From NCBI RefSeq assembly GCF_030409505.1, contig NZ_JAUFPZ010000002.1, forward strand, positions 2,983,501 through 3,047,500: a DNA stretch of 64,000 nt, in the 5' to 3' direction. Both the position numbers and the translations under genes were made by a program. Every line of letters begins with the position of its first letter. The stretch's first letter is position 1. Source of the stretch: Zunongwangia endophytica. Lineage in GTDB: Bacteria; Bacteroidota; Bacteroidia; Flavobacteriales; Flavobacteriaceae. Below the pieces are notes generated by a model. That model was not told the origin of the DNA, did no database searches, and saw only the letters and a program-made list of their open reading frames with translations. Shown here one piece after another: positions 44,421 to 52,771 of this stretch.

Positions 44421-45454
44421 TATGCCTCAACCGGTTTTTGGTGCGCCCATTCGTCTACCCAACGAGATAACATTTTCACCCAGTCTTCGCGATCGTTTAA
44501 ACATGGTATAACAGTAAATTCTTTTCCGCCAACTTCGTGGAAAATCTCTTCTCCTTCCATGGCTATTTCTTCCAATGTTTCTAAACAATCGGAAACGAAA
44601 GCCGGAGTTACTACCGCCATTTTTTTAATTCCTTGTTTTCCGAAACGCTCGATCGTACGATCGGTGTACGGTTTTAACCATGGATCAAATCCTAATCGAG
44701 ATTGAAAACTAACACTATAAGAATCTTTTTTAAGCTGAAGATATTCTGCTACCAACCTTGTGGTTTCATAACATTGGTGGCGATAACAGAATTGATGTGC
44801 TGAAGATGCTGTTTGACAACAACTTCCATCAATTTTACAATGTGAATTTGTAATATCACTTTTACGGATGTGACGTTCTGGAACACCGTGATATGAGAAT
44901 AATAAATGCTCGATGTCTAAACCGTTCAGTTTTTCTTGAATACTATTCGCTAAAACACGCACATAATCTGGGTGATTATAAAAAGCGGGAACAGAAGTAA
45001 ATTGCATTTCCGGGAAATGTTTCTGGCGCAATTCTTCAGCTAAAACTATAATAGTTTCTGTAGTGGCCATCGCAAATTGTGGGTATAGCGGAAAAAGTAA
45101 AACCTCGTCTACGCCCTGCTCTTTCAATTCTTTTAAACCATCATAAATATTTGGTGTGCCGTAGCGCATCGCCAAAGCTATTGGTACCGCAGTTTGATCG
45201 TCTACTTTTTTCTGTAACCTTTCAGAAAGAACAATTAAAGGAGAACCTTCTTCCCACCAAATTTTTTGATAAGCCGCTGCCGACTTTTTAGGTCTGGTAT
45301 TCAGGATAATTCCTTTAACCAATAAAGCACGGAAAAAATAAGGCAGATCGATTACCCGACCATCCATTAAAAATTCACCTAAATATTTTTTTACGTCTTT
45401 TGGATCTGTACTATCGGGAGATCCTAAGTTTACAAGAAGTACACCTTTGCTCAT
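44420..45454 (-). CDS. hemH: Ferrochelatase
   Basis: A 344-residue ferrochelatase that inserts ferrous iron into protoporphyrin IX, the last step of heme b synthesis. Signatures include MSKGVLLVNLGSPDS at the start, FSYHGVPERHI with the catalytic His, and a Glu-rich C-terminal region (FVSDCLETLEEIAMEG). A Cys-rich loop (CKIDGSCCQ) may bind a cluster or metal. I chose ATG 45454, since a GTG at 45472 would lie beside the predicted -7 box at 45475-45482. It heads the hemH-MATE-ZIP-hemJ unit, with one-base and four-base overlaps at the first two junctions. Confidence 0.95.
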   Translation of the reverse strand: MSKGVLLVNLGSPDSTDPKDVKKYLGEFLMDGRVIDLPYFFRALLVKGIILNTRPKKSAAAYQKIWWEEGSPLIVLSERLQKKVDDQTAVPIALAMRYGTPNIYDGLKELKEQGVDEVLLFPLYPQFAMATTETIIVLAEELRQKHFPEMQFTSVPAFYNHPDYVRVLANSIQEKLNGLDIEHLLFSYHGVPERHIRKSDITNSHCKIDGSCCQTASSAHQFCYRHQCYETTRLVAEYLQLKKDSYSVSFQSRLGFDPWLKPYTDRTIERFGKQGIKKMAVVTPAFVSDCLETLEEIAMEGEEIFHEVGGKEFTVIPCLNDREDWVKMLSRWVDEWAHQKPVEA

Positions 45455-45474
45455 TTCTATATCATTTTGCACTA

Positions 45475-45482
45475 CAAAGTTA
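45475..45482 (-). promoter_or_regulatory. -7 promoter element of the hemH unit
   Basis: On the minus strand this is TAACTTTG, a TAnnTTTG match, 21 bases before the hemH ATG. Transcription would start near 45468, which argues against a GTG start at 45472. No good -33 TTG is seen. Confidence 0.5.
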
Positions 45483-45572
45483 AGCCTATAAATTTGTTCG
45501 CCTGTAAAGAAGTATTATACTTTTTTATTAAACAATAGCTAAAACTACTTGTTAGCTGAAAGAAGAAATAAT

Positions 45573-46280
45573 CTAATCGATCAAATATTTAAGGCATCGT
45601 TCTAAATGTTCTCGAAAATAAGCTTCGCTATAGGATTCTTTGGAGTGACCGCCAGCGGTATATATCATTTTACCGCCACCTTCAAATTCCTGAAACCAAG
45701 CAATAGGATGATCATTCCCATTTTTTCCGCCTTCGTAAGAAGATTCGTCTAAAGTTAATAATATCTGGATTTCAGGATTTATATTTTTAAAATTATACCA
45801 TTCGTCTGTTCGAATCCAGTTTTCAGGAAGATGAGATACCGTAAGATGGTTTGGCTTTTCAATATTGATTTTTGCTTGCTGAATATGTGGATGACTTTCA
45901 AAATAAGCGCCTATAAACTTTCCATACCAAGGCCAATCGAATTCAGTATCTGTCGCTGCGTGAATTCCGAAGAAATTTCCGCCCTCTTCAATATAATTTC
46001 TGAAATCCTTTTGCTGAGATTCGTTAAAAACATCACCTGTTGTATTTAGAAATAGAACAACATCAATTTTTGACAATTCTGAAACAAATATTTCAGCATT
46101 ATCGGTAGCAGTAACCTCCCAGGTATTTTCTTCAGCAATTTCTTTTAAAGCTTTGATTCCAGTAGGAATTGATTCGTGCTTAAAACCTTCCGTTTTATAA
46201 AAAATCAAGATATTTTGCTGCGCATGAAGCATGCTACCTCCCAAAAATAACAGTAGAAATAATAAGTGAATTCGTTTCAT
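45573..46280 (-). CDS. Secreted ThuA-like domain protein
   Basis: A 235-residue exported protein with signal MKRIHLLFLLLFLGGSMLHAQ. The body matches the ThuA-like (trehalose utilisation, DUF1080-associated) fold: FYKTEGFKHESIPTGIKALKEIAEE, LFLNTTGDVFNESQQKDFRNYIEEGGNFFGIHAATDTEFDWPWYGKFIGAYFESHP, and a C-terminal GGHSKESYSEAYFREHLERCL. The fold is related to class I glutamine amidotransferases, but the catalytic Cys is absent. Members act in sugar metabolism in the periplasm; the exact reaction is not settled. It sits between hemH and the AraC regulator and has no evident link to heme. Confidence 0.88.
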   Translation of the reverse strand: MKRIHLLFLLLFLGGSMLHAQQNILIFYKTEGFKHESIPTGIKALKEIAEENTWEVTATDNAEIFVSELSKIDVVLFLNTTGDVFNESQQKDFRNYIEEGGNFFGIHAATDTEFDWPWYGKFIGAYFESHPHIQQAKINIEKPNHLTVSHLPENWIRTDEWYNFKNINPEIQILLTLDESSYEGGKNGNDHPIAWFQEFEGGGKMIYTAGGHSKESYSEAYFREHLERCLKYLID

Positions 46281-46444
46281 TTTGGTTTTTTCAGATTTAA
46301 TTCAAATTAGAGATTTTTAGAGGTGATTTTTTCCAGCATCTCAAAAATTCTTTTTCTTGATTCTTTCTTCCTGCCTTTGTTCTATATTCTATTTTCTAAA
46401 AAAGTAGCGATCTATATTCTGAATACTTCTCAATTGAAAATGAT

Positions 46445-47341
46445 TTAATGCGCCGCCGGTAATGACATTACGTACTTTTTGGGTGTTGTGCCGAACTTTT
46501 TCTTAAAAGCTGCAATAAAATGACTTGAAGTACTATATCCCACTCGCAGGCCAACCTCGTTTACATTGTATTCTCCGCTGTCCAACAATTTACGGGCATA
46601 TTCCATTTTGTAATCGAAAAGAAAACTATACACCGAGTCGCCATAGATCTGCTTAAATCCTTCTTTTAGTTTCTTCAAGCTTAGATTGATCTCATCTGAC
46701 AGCTCCTGAAGCGAAGGTGGTTCTGCCATTCTGGAAATCACAATGTCTTTGGCTTTTCTAATTTTCAGAATATTTTCTTCATCACTTAAAAAAGGACATT
46801 GCTCAATATTTGCATCTTCCGCTCTATTAAAATACAGACTCAACAACTCGTAAGCTTTTGCCTTAAAATACAAACTTTTAATGGTTGGTGTTAAATTAAA
46901 ATTCATCACCTGATTCAGCACAATTGCCATAGAAGGCGATATTGGCGAATCTTTATAGTATTTTTTATCTTTATTATCGGTACTTAGAAAGGTAATATAA
47001 TCGGCTTCCTCAGAAAATAACGCATGAAACTTCTTAATAGAAATCACCAATGTCACCAACCACGATTTAGGTCCCAACGCAACATTTAGAGGTAGATTTT
47101 GCTGCGGATTATAGAGCAATAGCGATTTCTCTTCAGCTAGAGGTAATTCGTAACGACCATCATTAAAAATAAACTTACTCTCTCCTTTTACATTAAAGTG
47201 AAATTGTATAAAACTACTATCAATTTCACGCTCAACAATCTGACTATCAGATGTTTCATTTTGAAATTTAATGATATGAAATCCATCTTCAACTTTTGTC
47301 TCTTCAGATAAACTTATAGCGATATTTTTTCCCTCTTCCAT
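46445..47341 (-). CDS. AraC family transcriptional regulator
   Basis: A 298-residue regulator. The N-terminal cupin-like sensing part (about 1-170) has no recognisable ligand site. The C-terminal HTH pair (about 200-298) reads LQELSDEINLSLKKLKEGFKQIYG and VNEVGLRVGYSTSSHFIAAFKKKFGTTPKKYV, the classic AraC signature with two helix-turn-helix units. It is divergent from hemA with about 200 bases between starts, an arrangement I recall as common in Bacteroidota. It probably controls the hemA operon, perhaps through the direct repeat at 47463-47489. The effector is unknown; heme, iron or a tetrapyrrole precursor are candidates by context. Confidence 0.92.
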   Translation of the reverse strand: MEEGKNIAISLSEETKVEDGFHIIKFQNETSDSQIVEREIDSSFIQFHFNVKGESKFIFNDGRYELPLAEEKSLLLYNPQQNLPLNVALGPKSWLVTLVISIKKFHALFSEEADYITFLSTDNKDKKYYKDSPISPSMAIVLNQVMNFNLTPTIKSLYFKAKAYELLSLYFNRAEDANIEQCPFLSDEENILKIRKAKDIVISRMAEPPSLQELSDEINLSLKKLKEGFKQIYGDSVYSFLFDYKMEYARKLLDSGEYNVNEVGLRVGYSTSSHFIAAFKKKFGTTPKKYVMSLPAAH

Positions 47342-47410
47342 GATATTAAAAACTAATTATTTATTTAGAAACAGTCTAAACTAATCTATTTAAACCTGTT
47401 GCCAGTACTA

Positions 47411-47418
47411 CAAAAATA
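47411..47418 (-). promoter_or_regulatory. -7 promoter element of the AraC regulator gene
   Basis: On the minus strand this reads TATTTTTG (TAnnTTTG), 70 bases before the ATG at 47341. A -33 TTG at the right distance is missing, so activation by a regulator is possible. Confidence 0.45.
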
Positions 47419-47462
47419 AGCTATTTGGCTAATTTACAGTGATAAAATATACAAAATCCCTG

Positions 47463-47489
47463 TGAGCGACACAAATAGTACTTTGAGCG
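47463..47489. promoter_or_regulatory. Direct-repeat operator candidate for the AraC regulator
   Basis: TGAGCG occurs at 47463-47468 and again at 47484-47489. The two start 21 bases apart, exactly two helical turns. AraC proteins usually bind such direct half-sites. The pair lies 25 bases upstream of the hemA -7 box, over the -33 region where an activator would touch polymerase. Confidence 0.5.
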
Positions 47490-47513
47490 TTATTTTTTAC
47501 GTTAACAATAATT

Positions 47514-47521
47514 TAATTTTG
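47514..47521 (+). promoter_or_regulatory. -7 promoter element of the hemA operon
   Basis: TAATTTTG matches TAnnTTTG and lies 22 bases before the ATG of hemA. The bases after it (47521-47538) carry the reverse of a motif from the repeat at 27421. A good -33 TTG is absent, consistent with a regulator-dependent promoter. Confidence 0.55.
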
Positions 47522-47543
47522 CCCGGCAATCCCTAACGAGTTC

Positions 47544-48797
47544 ATGGAAAGTTCAATTTCTAAAGGAAGACATTTTTATACTATTGGTTTAAGCTACAAA
47601 AAAGCAGATGCCGAAATTCGAGGACATTTTAGTCTTACTGAAGATGCGAAGTCTAAGATACTTAATCAGGCAAAGCGAGAAGGCATCGATGGTGTTTTAC
47701 TTACTTCTACTTGTAATCGAACTGAAATTTATGGATTTGCAGAACACCCTTTCCAACTTATAAAACTTCTTTGCGAACATACGCACGGTACTGTAGAAGA
47801 GTTTGAAAAGGTGGCTTATGTTTATAAAAGTAAACAGGCCATTGCACATCTTTTTCGTGTAGGCACTGGTTTAGACAGTCAAATTCTTGGAGATTTTGAA
47901 ATTATTAGTCAAATAAAACTGGCTTTTGCACAGTCTAAAAAAGTGGGATTGGCTAATGCGTTTACAGAGCGTTTAGTGAATGCGGTAATCCAGGCAAGTA
48001 AACGTATTAAAAACGAAACCGAGATTTCTTCAGGAGCTACTTCTGTTTCTTTTGCTTCCGTTCAGTACATATTGCAAAATATCGAGGATGTTTCTAACAA
48101 AAATATTTTACTCTTCGGAACGGGTAAAATTGGAAGAAATACTTGTGAAAATTTAATTAAACACACCCAGAATAAACACATTACCCTAATTAACCGAACG
48201 AAAGATAAGGCTGAAAAAATTGCCGGAAAATTCAGTTTAACGGTTAAAGATTATGCAGATCTACAGGCAGAAATTAGAAACACAGATGTTCTAATTGTCG
48301 CCACAGGAGCACAAAATCCAACTATCAGTAAAGAACTTTTATATTGTAAAAAGGATTTATTGATTTTGGATCTTTCGATTCCTAAAAATGTAGCCGAAGA
48401 TGTAGAGGAATTGGAGAATGTGAAATTGGTTCATTTAGATCATCTTTCTCAAATTACCGACGAAACATTACAACGTCGTAAAAAGTTTATTCCTGAAGCT
48501 GAAGTTATTATTACTGAAGTTCAGGCAGAATTTTGCAAATGGTTAGAAACCAGAAAATTCGCTCCTACAATTAAAGCGCTAAAGAAAAAGCTAAGAATGA
48601 TGAAAGATGCAGAGCTTGACTTTCAGCGTAAAAAAATAGAAGATTTTAATGATGAGCAGGCAGAAATTGTAAGCAACAGGATCATCCAAAAGATCATGAA
48701 GCATTTTGCCAATCATCTTAAAGAAGACTCCAACACCACCGATGAGAGTCTTGAGCTTATCCAAAAAGTCTTTCAGTTAGAAGAACAAGCACGATGA
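47544..48797 (+). CDS. hemA: Glutamyl-tRNA reductase
   Basis: A 417-residue enzyme that reduces glutamyl-tRNA(Glu) to glutamate-1-semialdehyde, the first committed step of the C5 heme pathway. The catalytic Cys57 lies in LLTSTCNRTEIYG. The substrate-pocket signature reads LFRVGTGLDSQILGDFEI, and the NADPH fold has GTGKIGRNTCENL. A C-terminal dimerisation helix region follows. It starts the long plus-strand heme operon, and the start of hemC overlaps its stop by four bases (ATGA). The upstream region with an AraC-type direct repeat suggests control at this first gene. Confidence 0.95.
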   Translation: MESSISKGRHFYTIGLSYKKADAEIRGHFSLTEDAKSKILNQAKREGIDGVLLTSTCNRTEIYGFAEHPFQLIKLLCEHTHGTVEEFEKVAYVYKSKQAIAHLFRVGTGLDSQILGDFEIISQIKLAFAQSKKVGLANAFTERLVNAVIQASKRIKNETEISSGATSVSFASVQYILQNIEDVSNKNILLFGTGKIGRNTCENLIKHTQNKHITLINRTKDKAEKIAGKFSLTVKDYADLQAEIRNTDVLIVATGAQNPTISKELLYCKKDLLILDLSIPKNVAEDVEELENVKLVHLDHLSQITDETLQRRKKFIPEAEVIITEVQAEFCKWLETRKFAPTIKALKKKLRMMKDAELDFQRKKIEDFNDEQAEIVSNRIIQKIMKHFANHLKEDSNTTDESLELIQKVFQLEEQAR

Positions 48798-49708
48798 ATA
48801 AAGTGATACGTATAGGAACACGAGACAGCGAGCTGGCTTTGTGGCAGGCAAAAACTGTACAATCGGCACTAGAAAAGTTAGGCCATAAGACCGAACTTGT
48901 TCCAGTAAAATCTACTGGAGATCTAAATCTGGATGTTCCACTTTACGAAATGGGAATTACAGGGATTTTCACCAAAACATTAGATGTTGCGATGCTTACC
49001 GGCAAAGTAGATATTGCGGTGCATTCTATGAAGGATGTACCCACCGCTTTACCAAAAGGTATTGTAGAAGCTGCTGTGCTTACACGCGCAAATACAAGTG
49101 ATATTCTTATTCATAAAGGCATCGATTTTCTAGATGGCGACGGTACAATTGCTACCGGAAGTTTACGTAGAAAATCACAATGGTTACATCGTTATCCTAA
49201 ACATAACGTAACCGATCTTCGCGGGAATGTGAATACTCGAATGCAGAAATTAGAAGATAACGACTGGAACGGAGCTATTTTTGCAGCTGCCGGTTTAGAG
49301 CGTATCGAGATAAAACCAGAGAATTTTATCGATCTAGACTGGATGATCCCGGCACCGGCGCAGGGAGCAATGCTTGTCGTTGCTTTAGCCGAAGATGAGT
49401 TTACAAGAAACGCACTTGGTGCTTTAAATCATTATAAAAGCGATATTGAAGTTCACGTAGAACGAGAGTTCTTAAAAACTTTAGAAGGCGGCTGTACGGC
49501 ACCAATTGGTGGATTAGCCAAAATCGATAATGATAATATTGTGCATTTTAAAGGCGCTCTTTTTAGCCTGGACGGCAAACATAAAATTGGAGTAGAAAAA
49601 AGAATCGCAGCAGATCAGGTTGCAGGTTTCGGGAAACTTTGCGCTCAGGAAGTTTTAGAAAATGGAGGCGCAGAGCTAATGGCAAAAATCAAGGAAGTTT
49701 TAAACTAA
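48794..49708 (+). CDS. hemC: Porphobilinogen deaminase (hydroxymethylbilane synthase)
   Basis: A 304-residue enzyme that joins four porphobilinogen units to hydroxymethylbilane. The dipyrromethane-cofactor Cys234 lies in LEGGCTAPIGG. The catalytic Asp is in AVHSMKDVPT (about residue 81), and the N-terminal RIGTRDSELALWQA and TGSLRRKSQW segments are typical. Length is standard. It overlaps hemA by four bases and is followed by hemD five bases later, so the three are translated as a unit. Confidence 0.96.
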   Translation: MNKVIRIGTRDSELALWQAKTVQSALEKLGHKTELVPVKSTGDLNLDVPLYEMGITGIFTKTLDVAMLTGKVDIAVHSMKDVPTALPKGIVEAAVLTRANTSDILIHKGIDFLDGDGTIATGSLRRKSQWLHRYPKHNVTDLRGNVNTRMQKLEDNDWNGAIFAAAGLERIEIKPENFIDLDWMIPAPAQGAMLVVALAEDEFTRNALGALNHYKSDIEVHVEREFLKTLEGGCTAPIGGLAKIDNDNIVHFKGALFSLDGKHKIGVEKRIAADQVAGFGKLCAQEVLENGGAELMAKIKEVLN

Positions 49709-49713
49709 GCCTT

Positions 49714-50358
49714 ATGGCAACTGTACTTTCCACTAAAAAACTCAGTGTTTCGCAAAAGCAATTATTGCTTGGTGCAAAGATGAGTTTCGTAGAGTACGAT
49801 GCTATTAAAATTGAAAAAATAGATATTGCTACTGCTCCACCATGTATAGAGAACGCCATTATCACCAGCAAAAATGCATTCTTAGCAATCAAAGAAAAAG
49901 TTAGTATTACAAATGCTTTTGTCGTAGGCAGCAAAACGGCTTCGCTACTCCAAGAGAATAACATTCAGGTTTTAGAAATTGCGGATAATGCTTCAGAATT
50001 AGCTGAAAAAATTATCGAAAATCATCAAAATAAGCATTTTGTTTTTTTCTGCGGAAATAAACGCCGCGACGAACTTCCAATTCAGCTTTCAAAAAAAGAA
50101 GTATCTTTTGAAGAATTTACCGTTTATAAAACCAAACTTAATTATGCTGAATTTAAGCAGGAATTTGATGGTGTTTTGTTCTTTAGTCCAAGCGGAGTAG
50201 AAAGTTTTTTCAGCAAAAATAAAATTGGTAACGCCATTGCATTTTGTATTGGTTCTACCACAGCAGAAGCCGTAAAAAAGTATACTGAAAATATTAAAAT
50301 TGCTACCCAGCCCAGTATCGAAAATGTAATTGTACAGGTAGTTAAGAAATATAATTAA
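49714..50358 (+). CDS. hemD: Uroporphyrinogen-III synthase
   Basis: A 214-residue HemD that closes and inverts ring D. Sequence conservation in this family is low. Identification rests on position after hemC and on segments such as NAIITSKNAFLAIKEK, AFVVGSKTASLLQENN, FEEFTVYKTKLNYAEF and GVLFFSPSGVESFFSKN...AFCIGSTTAEAVKKY, which match the two Rossmann-like lobes. The start is ATG 49714, five bases after the hemC stop; longer in-frame starts would overlap hemC and add no conserved sequence. It is followed by the repeat-bounded DUF559 cassette, not directly by hemE. Confidence 0.9.
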   Translation: MATVLSTKKLSVSQKQLLLGAKMSFVEYDAIKIEKIDIATAPPCIENAIITSKNAFLAIKEKVSITNAFVVGSKTASLLQENNIQVLEIADNASELAEKIIENHQNKHFVFFCGNKRRDELPIQLSKKEVSFEEFTVYKTKLNYAEFKQEFDGVLFFSPSGVESFFSKNKIGNAIAFCIGSTTAEAVKKYTENIKIATQPSIENVIVQVVKKYN

Positions 50359-50365
50359 TTAACCT

Positions 50366-50833
50366 CCCCTCTAAAAAAGAGGGGATTGAGGGGTGTGTAA
50401 AAATTACAATATGAAAATTTATTACAATCCAAAACTAAAAGAGTTAGCCCGTCAATTGCGAAATAATGCTACGAAATCAGAAATAAAACTCTGGCAACAG
50501 TTAAAAGGTAGAAGGATGTATGATTACGATTTCCACAGACAAAAACCAATCGATAATTACATCGTAGACTTTTTCTGTAATAAATTACAATTAGCCATCG
50601 AGTGTGATGGATATTCTCATCAATTACCAGAGGTGTGGGAAAAAGATGTAAAAAAGAACAAAGATTAAATGAGTTAGGGATTGCTATACTTCGATTTAGT
50701 GACGAAATGATTATCAATGATATATCCAATGTAATTCGTGGCATTGAAAATTATATCATTAATTTTGAAGCAAATAATTAATACACACCCCTGATTTTTA
50801 TTTTATAAAAATCTTCCCCTCTTTTTAGAGGGG
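50366..50833. mobile_element. DUF559 gene cassette bounded by inverted hairpin repeats
   Basis: A 470-base unit lies between hemD and hemE. The left end has the hairpin CCCCTCT-A5-AGAGGGG (50366-50384) and then AGGGGTGTGTA (50389-50399). The right end has TACACACCCCT (50782-50792), the exact reverse complement, and then the hairpin CCCCTCT-T4-AGAGGGG (50816-50833). The ends are thus inverted copies of one hairpin-plus-tail module. The single gene inside is a DUF559 endonuclease-fold gene. The structure is that of a minimal non-autonomous or gene-carrying transposable unit; mobility itself is inferred. Confidence 0.55.
50411..50781 (+). pseudogene. DUF559 (Vsr-like endonuclease fold) gene, split by a one-base deletion
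   Basis: ATG 50411 gives MKIYYNPKLKELARQLRNNATKSEIKLWQQLKGRRMYDYDFHRQKPIDNYIVDFFCNKLQLAIECDGYSH, the DUF559 core related to very-short-patch-repair endonucleases; D-F-x-C and IECDG are the usual acidic residues. The frame stops at 50666-50668. Adding one A in the run at about 50650-50655 restores KEQRLNELGIAILRFSDEMIINDISNVIRGIENYI in frame to the TAA at 50779-50781, for a 123-residue protein of normal length. All signature residues lie before the break, so a truncated product might still fold in part. The gene sits inside inverted hairpin repeats (50366-50833). Confidence 0.85.
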
Positions 50834-50860
50834 ATAATTAAGAGGATAAACTATAAAAAC

Positions 50861-51889
50861 ATGATTAAAAACGATCTTTTCTTAAAAGCTTTAAAAGGAG
50901 AATCTGTAGAGCGCCCACCAGTTTGGATGATGCGCCAGGCAGGAAGATATCTACCTGATTTTATGAAGCTAAAAGAAAAATACGATTTCTTTACTCGCTG
51001 TCGTACGCCAGAGCTTGCTACAGAAATTACAGTGATGCCCATCGAACAGGTTGGTACCGATGCTGCTATTCTCTTTAGCGATATTTTAGTGGTACCGCAA
51101 GCCTTGGGAATAGAAATCGAAATGAAACCGGGCGTAGGACCATTTTTACCAAAGCCGGTTCGCAGTCCGCTTGATGTAAACGACATCATCGTTCCTGATG
51201 TTAACGAAGAACTTGGTTACGTTTATGATGCCATAAAAATGACCAAAGAGCGATTAAATGATGAAGTTCCTTTAATTGGTTTTGCTGGTTCTCCCTGGAC
51301 AATTTTATGCTATTTAGTACAAGGACAAGGCTCTAAGAACTTTGATAAGGCCAAAGAATTTTGTTTTAAGCGTCCCGATGCTGCCCATGTTTTACTTCAG
51401 AAAATTACCGATACCACGATCGCTTATTTAAAAGGAAAAGTAAAAGCAGGAGTAGACGCTGTTCAGCTATTTGATTCTTGGGGTGGTTTATTATCGCCTA
51501 CAGATTATCAAATCTATTCCTGGAAATATATGCAGCAAATTATTGATGCTTTGAAGGATGAAATTCCTGTGATCGCTTACGGTAAAGGTTGTTGGTTTGC
51601 GTTAAAAGAAATGTCTGAATCTGGTGCGGCTGCACTAGGTGTAGATTGGACTTGTTCTGCAACAAATGCACGATATCTTAGTGGCGGGCAAATAACATTG
51701 CAAGGAAATTTTGATCCTTCAAGATTATATTCCAGCCCACAGGAAATTAAGAAAATGGTTAACCAAATGATCGATGAGTTTGGTACAGATCGTTATATCG
51801 CGAATCTGGGTCATGGTATTTTACCAGACATTCCTGTAAGAAATGCACAGGCATTTGTAGATGCTGTTAAAGAATATCGCCCTAGATAA
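50861..51889 (+). CDS. hemE: Uroporphyrinogen decarboxylase
   Basis: A 342-residue enzyme that decarboxylates uroporphyrinogen III to coproporphyrinogen III. It has the N-terminal signature [17 protein letters not shown], the catalytic Asp in [12 protein letters not shown], and [15 protein letters not shown] and [12 protein letters not shown], all family landmarks. Length is standard. It begins 28 bases after the right hairpin of the DUF559 cassette, so transcription must read through the cassette or start in it. Its stop overlaps the start of the next gene (TAATG). Confidence 0.96.
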   Translation: MIKNDLFLKALKGESVERPPVWMMRQAGRYLPDFMKLKEKYDFFTRCRTPELATEITVMPIEQVGTDAAILFSDILVVPQALGIEIEMKPGVGPFLPKPVRSPLDVNDIIVPDVNEELGYVYDAIKMTKERLNDEVPLIGFAGSPWTILCYLVQGQGSKNFDKAKEFCFKRPDAAHVLLQKITDTTIAYLKGKVKAGVDAVQLFDSWGGLLSPTDYQIYSWKYMQQIIDALKDEIPVIAYGKGCWFALKEMSESGAAALGVDWTCSATNARYLSGGQITLQGNFDPSRLYSSPQEIKKMVNQMIDEFGTDRYIANLGHGILPDIPVRNAQAFVDAVKEYRPR

Positions 51890-52368
51890 TGGCAATTGGG
51901 GCAAGAATACGGCAGCTTAATTTTAAAGAAATTTTTATTTTGCTGAAGTTATTCTTGCCCAAACCATCTTATATTTTTCCTATCTATAAAGCTACTCGAG
52001 AAACTCTAAAATCTTGCGATCGGCTTTTTGGAAAAAAACATTATCGCGATACACAGGAAAACGCTTTTAGACATGCCTATTGGAATTTTCTTATTGCTGA
52101 AAAGCTTTTCCGAAGAAATAATTCGGTTGAAAAATCGCTAAACTGGACTAAGAAAATTACCGATTTACATGAACGCTTAGCGCCCAATAAAAAGCTTGCT
52201 CAATTTATGGATTTGCATAATAACGAAGTAGGACGAAAGATCTTCAGTAATAATCCTGAAGATAATGCGGTTTCTAAACTTCAATACATGATGACTTCCG
52301 CAGTAAAAATTAGCGAGCCGATAGCATTAAAATTAGATAAAAATCAACTCGTTTTTATAGAAGATTAA
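51889..52368 (+). CDS. DUF6973-like protein of unknown function in the heme operon
   Basis: A 159-residue cytoplasmic protein. Conserved-looking motifs are QENAFRHAYWNFLIAEKLF, KITDLHERLAPN and FMDLHNNEVGRKIFSNN, a His-rich set (H-A-Y, D-L-H-E, D-L-H-N-N) that resembles the DUF6973 domain and could bind a metal. I give the DUF number from memory. The start overlaps the hemE stop by one base, so translation is coupled. The gene is present in the operon between hemE and hemF; a role in tetrapyrrole or metal handling is inferred from position and from the His residues only. Confidence 0.7.
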   Translation: MAIGARIRQLNFKEIFILLKLFLPKPSYIFPIYKATRETLKSCDRLFGKKHYRDTQENAFRHAYWNFLIAEKLFRRNNSVEKSLNWTKKITDLHERLAPNKKLAQFMDLHNNEVGRKIFSNNPEDNAVSKLQYMMTSAVKISEPIALKLDKNQLVFIED

Positions 52369-52371
52369 GTT

Positions 52372-52770
52372 ATGCTGAATAAAAATTACCGAGACGAAGA
52401 AAAAGAACGGATCGACGCCATGTTGCGATCTATAATGGAAATGGGACACGTTCCTGAAGAGTGGGAAGCGATTCGGTTGGATCTGGATCGAAAACTAAAA
52501 GAAGCTTTAGGTATTGGTCTTGATGAAATCCAGAATCTACCTGAAGAAAAGGTAATGGAGCTTTTAGCCGATCTTAATCTTGAATTTTCGCATTACGAAG
52601 CGCTGGGTGATATTCTGCTTGGAAGTATCGCTTTAGAACCCGAAGAAAAGCAAGACGATCTTGCTAAAAAAACGCTGCGCATTTACCAAACCGCTCAACA
52701 AATAGATAAAACCTTTTCATTTAGCCTCACCCAAAAGATGAATGAAGCAAGAAGCTATAATAATGAATAG
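52372..52770 (+). CDS. Hypothetical acidic helical protein in the heme operon
   Basis: A 132-residue protein, predicted all-helical and acidic (for example EEKERIDAMLRSIMEMGHVPEEWEAIRLDLDRKLKEALGIGLDEI). No signal peptide or membrane segment is visible. I do not recognise a family. It is three bases after the DUF6973-like gene and ends one base before the hemF start, so it is a translationally coupled operon member. The helical, charged character suits a small adaptor or tetratricopeptide-like protein, but this is speculation. The ATG at 52372 is the natural start. Confidence 0.65.
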   Translation: MLNKNYRDEEKERIDAMLRSIMEMGHVPEEWEAIRLDLDRKLKEALGIGLDEIQNLPEEKVMELLADLNLEFSHYEALGDILLGSIALEPEEKQDDLAKKTLRIYQTAQQIDKTFSFSLTQKMNEARSYNNE

Positions 52771-52771
52771 C

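Noticed and set aside
50363-50844. CRISPR-like or phage origin for the GC-rich hairpins
   Set aside because: Only two hairpins in inverted order flank one gene; there are no spacers, no cas genes and no phage genes nearby.
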